Shown: positions 1 to 9,120, numbered from the stretch's first letter. The stretch: 22,460 bases of DNA from an uncultured Barnesiella sp. (GCA_904502265.1 CAJGDT010000005.1:1-22460), one strand, 5' to 3'. The notes: generated from the sequence alone by a model not told the origin. Program-made: numbers and translations.

Positions 1-1
1 C

Positions 2-1333
2 AGCGTGTCACTATCGGCAGTGGCACAAGAAATGAGTGTATATAACACTACAGCAGGCAACCTCTCATCGGTTATCGCAACAAATGATATTGACGCACTA
101 CGCGAGGTGAAACTGACAGGAAGTGTCAATGCAGCCGACTTCTTCTTTATTCGCGATAATATCAAAGAGATAAAATCGATAGACATGAGCGAGGTAAAAA
201 TAGAGGCTTGTGAAATAGATGGTACATCATATGCAGCTAACGAAATACCGGCCTACGCATTCTACGTACCCTATGCAAGCGCCGGAATGAGTCGCCTCAG
301 CACATTCTACTTTCCATTGAACACCGAATCGATTGGAGAGAATGCCTTGTATCAATCAGTCGCATTGCGCACCACCAACTTGGGAGAGTTACCCTCGCTC
401 AAGACCATCAAGTCGGCAGCAATCTCTCGTTGCACCCGACTGCGCGAAATAGAACTCCCCGCTTCGGTCGTAGAGATAGGTACTGCCGCCTTTGCTCACA
501 ATCCACAACTCAGTAGCGTAACTATCCCCGAAGGATCGCAATTGAGTATATTGGGCAATAACGCATTTAATGGCTGCAACAACCTCCCGACACTCGATTT
601 CTCTACAACAAGACTCACCGAGATAGGCGCACAAGCATTCAATGCTTGCGCTCAATTGAGCAACGTACAACTGCCCTCAAGCGTTGAATATATCGGTGAT
701 GAAGCCTTCATGTACACAGCAATCAACAACATCGACTGGTCGCACCTACAAAAGTTGCAAACCATCGAGGGTAGTCTATTCTACGGTACAGGCACGTTGA
801 AGAGTGTCGTATTGCCATTGGGCATCGAGGAGATAAAAGCAAGTGCCTTCGCCTTGTGCAATGGACTATCGACCATATCACTGCCCTACCAACTCACAGC
901 CATAGGCGACTGGGCCTTTGCCAATTGCACATCACTTCGTTCCATATCTTGCCCTACTCCCATTGTACCTCTATTGGGTTACCAAGCCTTCCAAGGAGTA
1001 GAAACAGCCAATATCGAAGCAACCGTTCTTGAGTCAATTATATCGCTCTACCAAAGCAATGCTGTGTGGAATACCTTTACACTCATTGGCAACCCCTTTA
1101 CCGGCATAAGCACCACCATGCAACAAGCTATACAGCTGTATCGCAATGGTCGCAACATCACCATTGCCTCGCCGGTGACTATAGCATCCATTACACTACA
1201 CAGCTACAATGGCAGCTTGATACGTCATGATGTTATCAACAACACTCAAGCAACGATAGAGTTGCCCACAGGACAAGGTGCTATCTTGCACATTGCCTAC
1301 AGCAACGGTCGCAATGAGGTTGTGAAATTATAA
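2..1333 (+). CDS. BspA-like leucine-rich-repeat surface protein (5' end missing)
   Basis: The reading frame is already open at the left edge and its first residues (SLSAVAQE) look like the end of a signal peptide, so the true start lies upstream and the GTG at position 5 is probably not it. The body holds about eight LRR_5/BspA-type repeats with the recurring pattern of IG..AF..C..L..I.LP (for example IGAQAFNACAQLSNVQLP), followed by the usual capping stretch with Y.....VW..F. The last ~65 residues (from about LYRNGRNITI to EVVKL) resemble the beta-rich C-terminal sorting tails used by the type IX secretion system or related cell-surface anchoring, though I cannot assign the exact tail family. 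Known BspA-like proteins are exported and bind host or bacterial surfaces. Ligand unknown here. It converges on the AraC gene with only 17 nt between, and no terminator hairpin is visible in that gap. Confidence 0.85.
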   Translation, partial: SVSLSAVAQEMSVYNTTAGNLSSVIATNDIDALREVKLTGSVNAADFFFIRDNIKEIKSIDMSEVKIEACEIDGTSYAANEIPAYAFYVPYASAGMSRLSTFYFPLNTESIGENALYQSVALRTTNLGELPSLKTIKSAAISRCTRLREIELPASVVEIGTAAFAHNPQLSSVTIPEGSQLSILGNNAFNGCNNLPTLDFSTTRLTEIGAQAFNACAQLSNVQLPSSVEYIGDEAFMYTAINNIDWSHLQKLQTIEGSLFYGTGTLKSVVLPLGIEEIKASAFALCNGLSTISLPYQLTAIGDWAFANCTSLRSISCPTPIVPLLGYQAFQGVETANIEATVLESIISLYQSNAVWNTFTLIGNPFTGISTTMQQAIQLYRNGRNITIASPVTIASITLHSYNGSLIRHDVINNTQATIELPTGQGAILHIAYSNGRNEVVKL

Positions 1334-1350
1334 ATGCACTCAGGGGCACA

Positions 1351-2238
1351 TCAACCCTTCTTATCGGAACGATACTGCGACGGGGTAATACCCATAACCT
1401 TGGTAAATAGTCGCGAAAAGTAGAAGTTATCGTCAATACCCACCAATGGAGCTATCTGATTAATCTTCATATTGGTGTTATCGAGGTACTGGCAAGCCTT
1501 GCGTATGCGCAACATGTTGAGGTACTGCAACGGCGAAAAACCCGTCTTTTTGAGGAAAAGATTGGAGAAATAAGAGACAGACAAGTGCACCTCCGAGGCG
1601 ATGTCGCTGAGTTTGATGCGCTGTGCAAGTTTGTCCTGCATGTAACGTATCGAGAGGTCTACCACATCGAGTTGCTGAGTGACACTATTGTTATCGATAT
1701 ACAATCGCGAATATTTGAGCAAGCCCAGGAAATGAAACAATGTCGAGGTAGCATACATAATATTATTGTTACTGAAGCCATTGTCAAGTGCTCGATATAT
1801 CTCCTCAAAAAGCTCCAACGGACTGATACCTGTACCATCGGATGGCGATTGTACCGGCGTAGGAATCTCAAAACCATTCGTGAAGAAAGAGGCCATTTCG
1901 CCCGAGAAGTGAAACCAATAGATACTCCATGGATTATCCTCATTGCACCCATAAGAGTGCGCTTCATGAGCCGGAATAACAAAGAAATGGTCTTGTGTTA
2001 CGGCATACCTTTGGTTTCGCACCTTATACCACCCCTCACCCTTTACACAATAAATAAGTACATTCTCGGACGCTTGCTCACTATTGCGCTCGCGATAGTG
2101 ATGCGACGCTGTGGGATAAAATCCTATATCGGTAATGTACAGGAGCTTCCCCAGTGGGGTATTTTTGATATTGTCCTTGATAAACGAGGGTATAATGATA
2201 GCACGCTGGCCTCTGAAACCTTCTTTGAGTTTGGGCAT
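1351..2238 (-). CDS. AraC-family transcriptional regulator
   Basis: This is a 295-residue cytoplasmic regulator if started at the ATG at 2238. The N-terminal half is an AraC_binding cupin-like sugar-sensing domain (roughly residues 35-160, with FFVIPAHEAHSYG and PWSIYWFHFSGE). The last ~95 residues are the double helix-turn-helix DNA-binding domain (LSDIASEVHLSVSYFSNLF, then KINQIAPLVGIDDNFYFSRLF and GITPSQYR). The frame stays open to 2379, but I chose 2238 because a TATCTTTG promoter box at 2266-2273 (minus strand) lies inside the longer frame and because the extra 47 residues look unlike the family. It is divergent from the MFS-DUF5107-GH97 operon, and AraC proteins of this type usually respond to a sugar and activate the neighbouring promoter, so it is probably the operon's activator. 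The inducer cannot be read from the sequence. Confidence 0.92.
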   Translation of the reverse strand: MPKLKEGFRGQRAIIIPSFIKDNIKNTPLGKLLYITDIGFYPTASHHYRERNSEQASENVLIYCVKGEGWYKVRNQRYAVTQDHFFVIPAHEAHSYGCNEDNPWSIYWFHFSGEMASFFTNGFEIPTPVQSPSDGTGISPLELFEEIYRALDNGFSNNNIMYATSTLFHFLGLLKYSRLYIDNNSVTQQLDVVDLSIRYMQDKLAQRIKLSDIASEVHLSVSYFSNLFLKKTGFSPLQYLNMLRIRKACQYLDNTNMKINQIAPLVGIDDNFYFSRLFTKVMGITPSQYRSDKKG

Positions 2239-2265
2239 GGGTAGGTACTTTTTAAGGTTATGCGA

Positions 2266-2302
2266 CAAAGATAGAAAAAGAATATTGATAAAAAGCCGCA
2301 AA
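2266..2302 (-). promoter_or_regulatory. Candidate promoter of the AraC gene
   Basis: On the minus strand TATCTTTG (2273-2266) matches the Bacteroides -7 consensus TAnnTTTG exactly. A TTTG at 2302-2299 could be the -33 box, but the 25-nt spacer is longer than the usual 19-21. Transcription would begin near 2260, giving a leader of about 20 nt before the ATG at 2238. This is the main reason for rejecting the longer AraC start. Confidence 0.5.
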
Positions 2303-2340
2303 AAAGTAAAATAATCCATACTAATAGCGCAATACTCTAT

Positions 2341-2370
2341 TTTGTCGCTAATTAATAAGCACTTAATTTG
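2341..2370 (+). promoter_or_regulatory. Candidate promoter of the MFS-DUF5107-GH97 operon
   Basis: TTTG at 2341-2344, an 18-nt spacer and TTAATTTG at 2363-2370 form an imperfect version of the Bacteroides promoter (the -7 box has one mismatch to TAnnTTTG). It would leave a leader of about 25-30 nt before the ATG at 2402. A weak core promoter beside a divergent AraC gene fits an activator-dependent operon. I could not find convincing paired repeats for AraC binding by eye. Confidence 0.4.
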
Positions 2371-2401
2371 CAAAAACACACAATCAAAAAAGTTTTATAG
2401 T

Positions 2402-3787
2402 ATGAAAACACATTCACGAGCTTATCTTTTCGGTATCGCTCTCATCTCTGCAATGGGCGGATTGCTCTTTGGTTATGACTGGGTTGTCATAGGTGGAGCA
2501 AAACCTTTCTACGAACAATTTTTTGGCATAGCAGGCAATCCTTCGATGCAAGGTTGGGCCATGAGTAGCGCCTTGATGGGATGTCTTTTTGGAGCGCTTA
2601 CAGCCGGTCCCCTTAGTGACAAGTATGGTCGTCGTCCCATTCTCATCCTCTCGGCAGGTCTCTTTATTTGCACCGCATGGGGAACAGGAGCTGCCGACAC
2701 CTTTACTGCATTTACTATATATCGCCTTATCGGTGGTTTTGCCATTGGTGTAGCATCGAGCCTGTCGCCTATATATATCGCTGAGATAGCACCCACCGAC
2801 ATGCGCGGACGTTTCGTATCAATCAACCAGCTCACAGTAGTATTGGGCATTCTCTCTGCTCAGATGGTCAACTGGCTTATTGCCGAGCCTGTACCTGCCG
2901 ATGCTACTGCCGAGTATATCCTCAACTCATGGAATGGTCAAACAGGCTGGAGATGGATGTTCTGGGCTATGATGGTTCCTTCGGTACTCTTCTTCGTGAT
3001 GGGCTTCTTCCTCCCCGAAAGCCCCCGTTGGCTTGCCTCTACAGGTCAGAATGCTCGCGCGCTTGAGGTATTTACCCGTATTGGAGGTGCCGATGTAGCT
3101 CGCGCTGAGTTGGCATCAATCGAGGCATCATTGCAAGATGACAAGCAACAAGGTGGTTTCCGCCAGTTGTTCCACCCCTCTATGCGATTGGTACTGCTCA
3201 TTGGCGTTGTTATGGCCGTATTGCAACAATGGTGTGGTATCAACGTTATCTTCAACTATGCACAAGAGATCTTCGAAGCTGCCGGCTATGGAGTATCGGA
3301 CGTATTGATGAACATCGTTGTAACAGGTATCACTAACGTTATCTTCACCATCGTAGCCATGTTTGTTGTCGACCGTTGGGGTCGCAAGAAATTAGCCCTT
3401 TTGGGTTCGTTTGGTCTTGCCATTATATACGCATTCATGGGCTTGTTCTACTACTTGCACTTCACAGGTATCATTGTACTTGTTGTCGTAGTGTGTGCTA
3501 TTGCTTGCTATGCCATGACCTTGGCAACTGTAATGTGGGTTATCGTGTCAGAGATATTCCCCAACCGCGTACGTGGTATCGCCATGTCGGTGTGCACCTT
3601 TGCTTTGTGGGCAGCTTGCTTCTTGCTCACCTATACCTTCCCCTTGCTCAACGCCGGATTGGGTGCTGCAGGCACATTCTGGTTGTACGGCATCATCTGC
3701 TTGGCTGGAGGTCTCTTTACAGTGAAATTCTTGCCCGAGACCAAAGGCAAGAGTTTAGAAGAAATTGAAAAAGAATTGGTAAAATAA
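2402..3787 (+). CDS. MFS sugar:proton symporter (sugar porter family)
   Basis: A 461-residue inner-membrane transporter of the sugar porter (XylE/GLUT-like) family, with about 12 hydrophobic segments. Signature motifs are in place: DKYGRRP at residues 73-79 (loop 2-3), a run of the G..SSLSPIYIAEIAP..MRG type, PESPRWL at 205-211, QQWCGIN at 275-281, DRWGRKK at 324-330, FPNRVRG, and PETKGKSLEEIE from 445 at the C terminus. Family members import monosaccharides such as xylose, galactose, glucose or arabinose with protons; the substrate here is not determined. The frame also opens from a TTG at 2342, but the ATG at 2402 gives the normal N terminus just before the first membrane helix. It is the first gene of an operon, ending 8 nt before the DUF5107 gene, which suggests it imports the sugar released by the GH97 enzyme. 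Confidence 0.93.
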   Translation: MKTHSRAYLFGIALISAMGGLLFGYDWVVIGGAKPFYEQFFGIAGNPSMQGWAMSSALMGCLFGALTAGPLSDKYGRRPILILSAGLFICTAWGTGAADTFTAFTIYRLIGGFAIGVASSLSPIYIAEIAPTDMRGRFVSINQLTVVLGILSAQMVNWLIAEPVPADATAEYILNSWNGQTGWRWMFWAMMVPSVLFFVMGFFLPESPRWLASTGQNARALEVFTRIGGADVARAELASIEASLQDDKQQGGFRQLFHPSMRLVLLIGVVMAVLQQWCGINVIFNYAQEIFEAAGYGVSDVLMNIVVTGITNVIFTIVAMFVVDRWGRKKLALLGSFGLAIIYAFMGLFYYLHFTGIIVLVVVVCAIACYAMTLATVMWVIVSEIFPNRVRGIAMSVCTFALWAACFLLTYTFPLLNAGLGAAGTFWLYGIICLAGGLFTVKFLPETKGKSLEEIEKELVK

Positions 3788-3795
3788 ATACAAAT

Positions 3796-6700
3796 ATGGA
3801 AAAAATAACCGAATATCTTATCAGTAGCACCGTCAATACACCCGGTGAGGTGCGTGCATGGCAAGAAGTAGTCATGCTGCCCACCTACGAGATTGGCACC
3901 GAGGAGAAGAATCCTATCTTCCTCGAGAAACGTGTATATCAAGGTAGCAGTGGTGTTGTCTACCCCTACCCTGTTGTTGAGAAAATATCGGACGTAAAAA
4001 CCGAAAAAGCATACAACGCATTCTTCTTGGAGAATGAATATATCAAAGTGATGATCCTACCCGAGTTGGGTGGTCGTGTTCACATGGCCTACGATAAGGT
4101 TAAACAACGCCACTTTGTATACTACAACCAAGTTGTTAAGCCCGCCTTGGTGGGTCTTACCGGACCGTGGATTTCGGGTGGTATTGAGTTCAACTGGCCT
4201 CAACACCACCGTCCCTCGACATTCCTTCCCACCGACTATGCCATCGAGCACAATGCCGACGGTAGCGTAACCGTGTGGTGTAGCGAGGTTGAGCGCATGT
4301 TCCGCACCAAGGGTATGCAAGGCTTTACGCTCTACCCCGACAAGGCCTACATCGAAATCAAAGTAAAGATATACAACCGCACAGCCTTCCCCCAAACATT
4401 CCTTTGGTGGGCCAACCCCGCAGTTGTTGTCAACGACCACTACCACTCGGTGTTCCCACCTGATGTAAATGCTGTATTCGACCATGGTAAGCGCGACGTA
4501 TCGTCGTTCCCCATTGCCACCGGTGTATACTACAAGCAAGACTACTCGGCAGGCGTGGACATCTCGAAGTATAAGAACATTCCTGTTCCCACATCATACA
4601 TGGCTATCAAGTCGCGCTATGACTTTGTAGGCGGATACGAAGCCGATGTCAAGGGTGGATTGTTGCACGTTGCCAATCACCATGTATCGCCCGGTAAGAA
4701 GCAATGGACATGGGGTTGCGGCGACTTCGGTATTGCTTGGGACCGCAACCTTACCGACGAAGACGGACCATACATCGAGTTGATGACCGGTGTATTTACC
4801 GACAACCAGCCCGACTTCTCTTGGTTGCAACCCTACGAGGAGAAATCATGGGTACAATACTTCATGCCCTACAGCGAGGTGGGTTATGTAAAGAATGCCA
4901 CCAAGGATGCCATCCTCAATGTTGAGGTTGACGAACAAGGCGAAGGCAAAATCATTCTCTACACTACCGGTGTCGAGAAACAGTTGCACGTCATTGTCAA
5001 GGATGCCGAAGGTACAGTATACATCGACAAGCATATCGACTGTTCGCCTCGCGCACCCTACATCGATAGTTTCAAGGCCGTGGGTGTATTGCCCGAAAAC
5101 CTCATCGCTGAGATTAAGTCGGCCAATGGTCGCACCATGGTGTCATATCGTGCCGAGAAGCCCGAGATTAAGCCCATCCCCGACCCTGCAAAGGCTGCCA
5201 AAGATCCTCAAGATATAGCCTCTATCGAGCAACTCTATCTCACAGGATTGCACTTGGAGCAATATCGCCACGCTACTTACAACCCTATGGACTACTACAA
5301 CGAGGCATTGCGCCGTGAACCCGGCGATGTTCGTTGCAACAATGCCATGGGTCTGTTGCTGATGCGCAAGGGTCGCTTTGCTCAAGCCGAGCCCTACTTC
5401 CGCACTGCTATTGAGACACTTACCGAGCGCAACCCCAACCCCTACGATGGCGAACCCTACTACAACTTGGGTTGGAGCTGCAAGATGCAACAAAAATACG
5501 ACGAAGCATACGAGGCATTCTTCAAGGCTACTTGGAATGCTGCATGGCAAGATGCCGCTTACTACAACATCGCATTGATAGATACTATGCGCGGTAACTA
5601 TGCCGAGGCGTTGAACAATGTCGAACGAGCATTGATTCGCAACTGGCACAACCACAAGGCCCGCCAACTCAAAGCTACTATCTTACGCTACTTGAATCGC
5701 ACCGACGAGGCTATTAGATGGATAGACGACTCATTGCAAATAGACCGCTTCAATATGGGTTGTCGCTACGAGCGCTACTTGCTCACTCGCGACGAGAACA
5801 CCCTCAATGAGTTGCGCGACATGATGCGCGGTTGGTCACATGGTTGCATCGAGTATGCTCTCGACTTTGCATCATCGGGTAGCTACGACGAGGCCATCGC
5901 CTTGCTCGACGACTATATGCAACACACTACCGAGGTATATCCCACAGCCGCTTATGCAGTAGGTTACTTCTACTCGCTCAAGGGCGATGAGGCTAAAGCC
6001 CTCGAGTACTACCAACGTGGCGAACAATGCGACCACAGCTATTGTTTCCCCAACCGCATCGAAGAGGTAAACATCTTGCAAGATGCCATCAGAGTTAACG
6101 CCCAAGGTTGCTCAAAGGCTGCCTATGCTCTGGGTAACTTCTGGTATGCAGCCCGTCGCTACGAAGAGGCTGTCGAAGCATGGGAATTGTCGGCTCGTCT
6201 CGACGATACTTTCCCCACCGTATGGCGCAACTTGGCACTGGCCTACTACAACAAGCGCAACGAGAAGGAGCAAGCTCGCTTGATGCTCGAGAAGGCTTAT
6301 GCCCTCGACACTACCGACTCGCGCATACTCATGGAGCTTGACCAACTCTACAAGAAACTCGGATATGCCTACCAAACTCGACTCGACCTGTTGGAACAAC
6401 ATCTCGAACAAGTAGAGGAACGCGATGACTTGTCTATCGAGCGTATCACACTTTACAACCAATTGGGTCGTTACGACGAAGCTCGCCGCATGATAGCCGA
6501 GCGCAAGTTCCACCCCTGGGAAGGTGGCGAGGGTAAGATTACCGGACAATATATTTTGTGCCGCGTAGAGTTGGCTAAGCAAGCTATTGCCGAGGGTCGC
6601 TATCAAGAGGCTCTGACATTGCTGGCCGAGACCGAACAATATCCTCACAACTTGGGTGAAGGCAAGCTACAGAATGCCGAGGAAAATGACATCTGGTATT

Positions 6701-7134
6701 ACAAAGGTCTTGCTCATAAAGGCATGGGCAACATCGAAGAGGCCAATCGTTGCTTCACCATTGCCACCATTGGTAGCGATGAACCGCAACAAGCCTTCTT
6801 CTACAACGACCAACAACCCGATAAGATTTACTTCCAAGGCTTGGCTTGGCGCGAATTGGGCGAAGAGAACAAGGCTCGCAGCCGATTTAACAAACTTATC
6901 AAACATGGTGAAAAACACCTCTTCGATAATTGTCGCATCGATTACTTCGCCGTATCTCTCCCCGACTTGGCTATCTGGGATGACGACCTCAACAAGCGCA
7001 ATCGCATTCACTGCTGCTATGTAATGGGATTGGGTTATAGCGGATTGGGCGATACCGAGAAAGCTCACAACTTCCTCTCGGAGGTAATGAGCCTCGACAT
7101 CAATCACCAAGGTGCTCAAGTAAACATGATTTAA
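3796..7134 (+). CDS. DUF5107 domain and tetratricopeptide-repeat protein
   Basis: A 1112-residue protein without signal peptide or membrane segment, so probably cytoplasmic. Residues ~40-360 form a DUF5107-type domain: PELGGR at 89-94, SGGIEFNWPQHH at 127-138, a SEVER motif, NRTAFPQTFLWWANP, and WDRNLTDEDGPYIELMTG further on. The PELGGR context and the many beta strands recall galactose-mutarotase-like (aldose-epimerase) folds. From about residue 475 to the end runs a long TPR solenoid (for example NNAMGLLLMRKGRFAQAEPYF and YYNLGWSCKMQQKYDEAYEAF). The acids and histidines in E131, H137 and H138 are plausible binding or catalytic residues, but that is inference. The gene sits between a sugar porter and GH97 with 8- and 9-nt gaps, so it is co-transcribed and probably acts on or senses the imported sugar. 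No activity can be assigned from the sequence. Confidence 0.88.
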   Translation: MEKITEYLISSTVNTPGEVRAWQEVVMLPTYEIGTEEKNPIFLEKRVYQGSSGVVYPYPVVEKISDVKTEKAYNAFFLENEYIKVMILPELGGRVHMAYDKVKQRHFVYYNQVVKPALVGLTGPWISGGIEFNWPQHHRPSTFLPTDYAIEHNADGSVTVWCSEVERMFRTKGMQGFTLYPDKAYIEIKVKIYNRTAFPQTFLWWANPAVVVNDHYHSVFPPDVNAVFDHGKRDVSSFPIATGVYYKQDYSAGVDISKYKNIPVPTSYMAIKSRYDFVGGYEADVKGGLLHVANHHVSPGKKQWTWGCGDFGIAWDRNLTDEDGPYIELMTGVFTDNQPDFSWLQPYEEKSWVQYFMPYSEVGYVKNATKDAILNVEVDEQGEGKIILYTTGVEKQLHVIVKDAEGTVYIDKHIDCSPRAPYIDSFKAVGVLPENLIAEIKSANGRTMVSYRAEKPEIKPIPDPAKAAKDPQDIASIEQLYLTGLHLEQYRHATYNPMDYYNEALRREPGDVRCNNAMGLLLMRKGRFAQAEPYFRTAIETLTERNPNPYDGEPYYNLGWSCKMQQKYDEAYEAFFKATWNAAWQDAAYYNIALIDTMRGNYAEALNNVERALIRNWHNHKARQLKATILRYLNRTDEAIRWIDDSLQIDRFNMGCRYERYLLTRDENTLNELRDMMRGWSHGCIEYALDFASSGSYDEAIALLDDYMQHTTEVYPTAAYAVGYFYSLKGDEAKALEYYQRGEQCDHSYCFPNRIEEVNILQDAIRVNAQGCSKAAYALGNFWYAARRYEEAVEAWELSARLDDTFPTVWRNLALAYYNKRNEKEQARLMLEKAYALDTTDSRILMELDQLYKKLGYAYQTRLDLLEQHLEQVEERDDLSIERITLYNQLGRYDEARRMIAERKFHPWEGGEGKITGQYILCRVELAKQAIAEGRYQEALTLLAETEQYPHNLGEGKLQNAEENDIWYYKGLAHKGMGNIEEANRCFTIATIGSDEPQQAFFYNDQQPDKIYFQGLAWRELGEENKARSRFNKLIKHGEKHLFDNCRIDYFAVSLPDLAIWDDDLNKRNRIHCCYVMGLGYSGLGDTEKAHNFLSEVMSLDINHQGAQVNMI

Positions 7135-7143
7135 TCTTTTCGC

Positions 7144-9120
7144 ATGCTTAGATTCATCAAAACAATAATTTGTATGGTAGCAATGATAGTTGGCTTAACG
7201 GCCAACTCTCTTGCTGCGCATTACACCCTCACCTCGCCCGACGGCCGCTTGCAAATGGGTATCCACACCAATCCTCGCTTGTACTATACCGTGTCGATGG
7301 ATGGTAACGAGGTGATTGCGCCATCGCCTATAGGCATGGTTATGCACGATGGTCGCATGTGGAATGGTACATCTGAAATTACCAACGTTACTCAATCGAC
7401 ACACAACGACGTGGTATATCCTCTTATGGGTAAAAACAAAGTCGTACCCGATTGCTATAACGAGTTGGTACTGAGTTTCGGTGGCGAATACGATGTACAC
7501 TTCCGCCTCTACAACGAAGGTGCAGCTTATCGCTTTGTCGGTACAGGTGCTGCAACCGATTCATTGGTTATTGCTCACGAGGTAGCCACATTCGATATCA
7601 AAGACAATCCGGCAGTTGTATTACCCGACACCACTACCTACACATCGTGGGAGGTAACTCACAGCATGTACGACCGGCTGTCGGACATGCGCGATGGCGA
7701 GTGGGGATTGACTCCTATGCTATTCGACAATCGCCGTCACGACTACAAGGTTGTTATTGCCGAGTCGGACCTTCACAACTATCCCGGCATGTATCTCAAG
7801 AAGACCCAGGGTGTGATGTGTGGCCATTGGGCACAATATCCCCGTTGCATTGAGATGGGTAGTTGGGGTAATTTTATCACCGTTGTTAAGGAGCGCGAGA
7901 GCTATTTGGCTCGCACATCGGCACAACACACCTTCCCCTGGCGTATCATGATGATAAGTGACGATGACCGTCGCCTGCTCACCAACGAGATGGTATACCT
8001 GCTTGCCAAACCTCAACAGATAACCGATACTGACTGGATTAAACCCGGTAAGGCTACATGGGAGTGGTGGCACTGCGCTATATTGGAAAATGCGCCCTTT
8101 AAGTCACGACACCTTACTACCGAGTTGTACAAGTACTACATCGACTTTGCCGCCGAAAATGATATCGAATATCTATTGGTTGATGCCGGATGGAGCAATG
8201 TATTTAATCACCTCGACTTCAACAAAAACATTGACATCAAGGAAGTCATCAGATATGGCAAAGAGAAGGAAGTAGGCGTGTGGTTGTGGACTGTGGCTGC
8301 CACGTTATTTCACAACAAGCACATCTACCTCGACTCTATCAGCTCATGGGGTGCTGTAGGAGTAAAAATCGACTTCTTCGACCGCGACGATGCCGGCATC
8401 ATACCCGAATATGAGGAGTTGGCAAAAGCCTGCGCCGAGCGTCATTTGATGGTCGACTTTCACGGATGTAGCAAACCTACCGGTCTGCACCGTGCTTATC
8501 CCAACATCATGACTTACGAGGCCATGCGCGGAGCCGAATGTGCCAAGTGGGACACATCGAGCGACCCAGTTTACCGCATACAGAATGCTTTCACTCGCAT
8601 GCTGTGCGGTGGTACCGACTATACACCAGGCTCTATGCGCAATGCAACACGCGAAGTGTTCCGCCCTATCGATCACAATCTGCCCATGACACTCGGTACT
8701 CGTTGTCACGATATGGCGCTGTATCTCATTATCGACTCGCCCTTCTCGATGTTGGCCGATTCGCCCGATGAGTACCGCAAATATCCCGACATACTGCGCT
8801 ATCTCTCGCAAGTACCCACTACCTGGGACAAGACAATACCTCTGTTGGCTCGTTTCGACGACTATGTTGTAATGGCTCGACAATCGGGCGATACATGGTA
8901 TGTTGGCGGTATTAACGATTGGGATGCTCGTCAAGTGGTTGTAGACTTCTCATTCTTGCCCGTGGGTAGAGTGTATGAAGTAGAGATATTTCGCGACACT
9001 CACAAGAGCAACACCGATGCCAACAGCTATCAAAGAGAAATTAAACGCATAAAGAGCAAAGACACCATGAAAATAGACATGGCTCAAGGTGGTGGCTTTG
9101 TTATGATTATAAAGAAATAG
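7144..9120 (+). CDS. Secreted GH97 glycosidase, retaining type (alpha-galactosidase-like)
   Basis: A 658-residue glycoside hydrolase family 97 protein with a signal peptide (about residues 1-25, ending SLAA). A beta-sandwich GH97_N domain (~26-290) precedes the TIM-barrel catalytic domain (~295-560, starting KPGKATWEWW at 300-309) and a short C-terminal beta domain. GH97 contains inverting alpha-glucosidases (SusB) and retaining alpha-galactosidases (BtGH97b). Here GVKIDFF places an aspartate at D410 and GAECAKW a glutamate at E465. Their spacing of 55 equals that of D415 (nucleophile) and E470 (acid/base) which I recall for BtGH97b, and the length (about 660) also matches it rather than SusB (about 740). 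I therefore predict a retaining exo-alpha-glycosidase, most likely alpha-galactosidase, acting in the periplasm or on the surface. It is the last gene of the operon, followed by a strong terminator. Confidence 0.92.
   Translation: MLRFIKTIICMVAMIVGLTANSLAAHYTLTSPDGRLQMGIHTNPRLYYTVSMDGNEVIAPSPIGMVMHDGRMWNGTSEITNVTQSTHNDVVYPLMGKNKVVPDCYNELVLSFGGEYDVHFRLYNEGAAYRFVGTGAATDSLVIAHEVATFDIKDNPAVVLPDTTTYTSWEVTHSMYDRLSDMRDGEWGLTPMLFDNRRHDYKVVIAESDLHNYPGMYLKKTQGVMCGHWAQYPRCIEMGSWGNFITVVKERESYLARTSAQHTFPWRIMMISDDDRRLLTNEMVYLLAKPQQITDTDWIKPGKATWEWWHCAILENAPFKSRHLTTELYKYYIDFAAENDIEYLLVDAGWSNVFNHLDFNKNIDIKEVIRYGKEKEVGVWLWTVAATLFHNKHIYLDSISSWGAVGVKIDFFDRDDAGIIPEYEELAKACAERHLMVDFHGCSKPTGLHRAYPNIMTYEAMRGAECAKWDTSSDPVYRIQNAFTRMLCGGTDYTPGSMRNATREVFRPIDHNLPMTLGTRCHDMALYLIIDSPFSMLADSPDEYRKYPDILRYLSQVPTTWDKTIPLLARFDDYVVMARQSGDTWYVGGINDWDARQVVVDFSFLPVGRVYEVEIFRDTHKSNTDANSYQREIKRIKSKDTMKIDMAQGGGFVMIIKK

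Noticed and set aside
389..670. Open frame antisense to the LRR protein
   Set aside because: No recognisable domain, no promoter or start context; it is explained by the repeated codon pattern of the LRR gene on the other strand.
1334..1350. Terminator between the LRR and AraC genes
   Set aside because: The 17-nt gap holds no inverted repeat of useful length; any terminator would have to lie inside a coding region.
1585..2244. 219-codon frame antisense to the AraC gene
   Set aside because: The AraC domain on the minus strand is clear, and the plus-strand translation resembles no protein family.
2239..2379. N-terminal extension of the AraC regulator to 2379
   Set aside because: It would place the TATCTTTG promoter inside the coding region and adds a hydrophobic stretch unlike AraC proteins.
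2342..2401. TTG start of the MFS porter at 2342
   Set aside because: The extra 20 residues are not family-like, and the likely promoter boxes overlap this stretch.
4057..4539. 160-codon frame antisense to the DUF5107 gene, and several similar ones up to 7119
   Set aside because: Codon bias of the coding strand (many NNC codons, few TCA/TTA/CTA) leaves long stop-free antisense frames throughout; the translations are low-complexity in V, L and G.
8344..8934. 196-codon frame antisense to GH97
   Set aside because: Overlaps the catalytic domain of GH97 completely, with no independent support.
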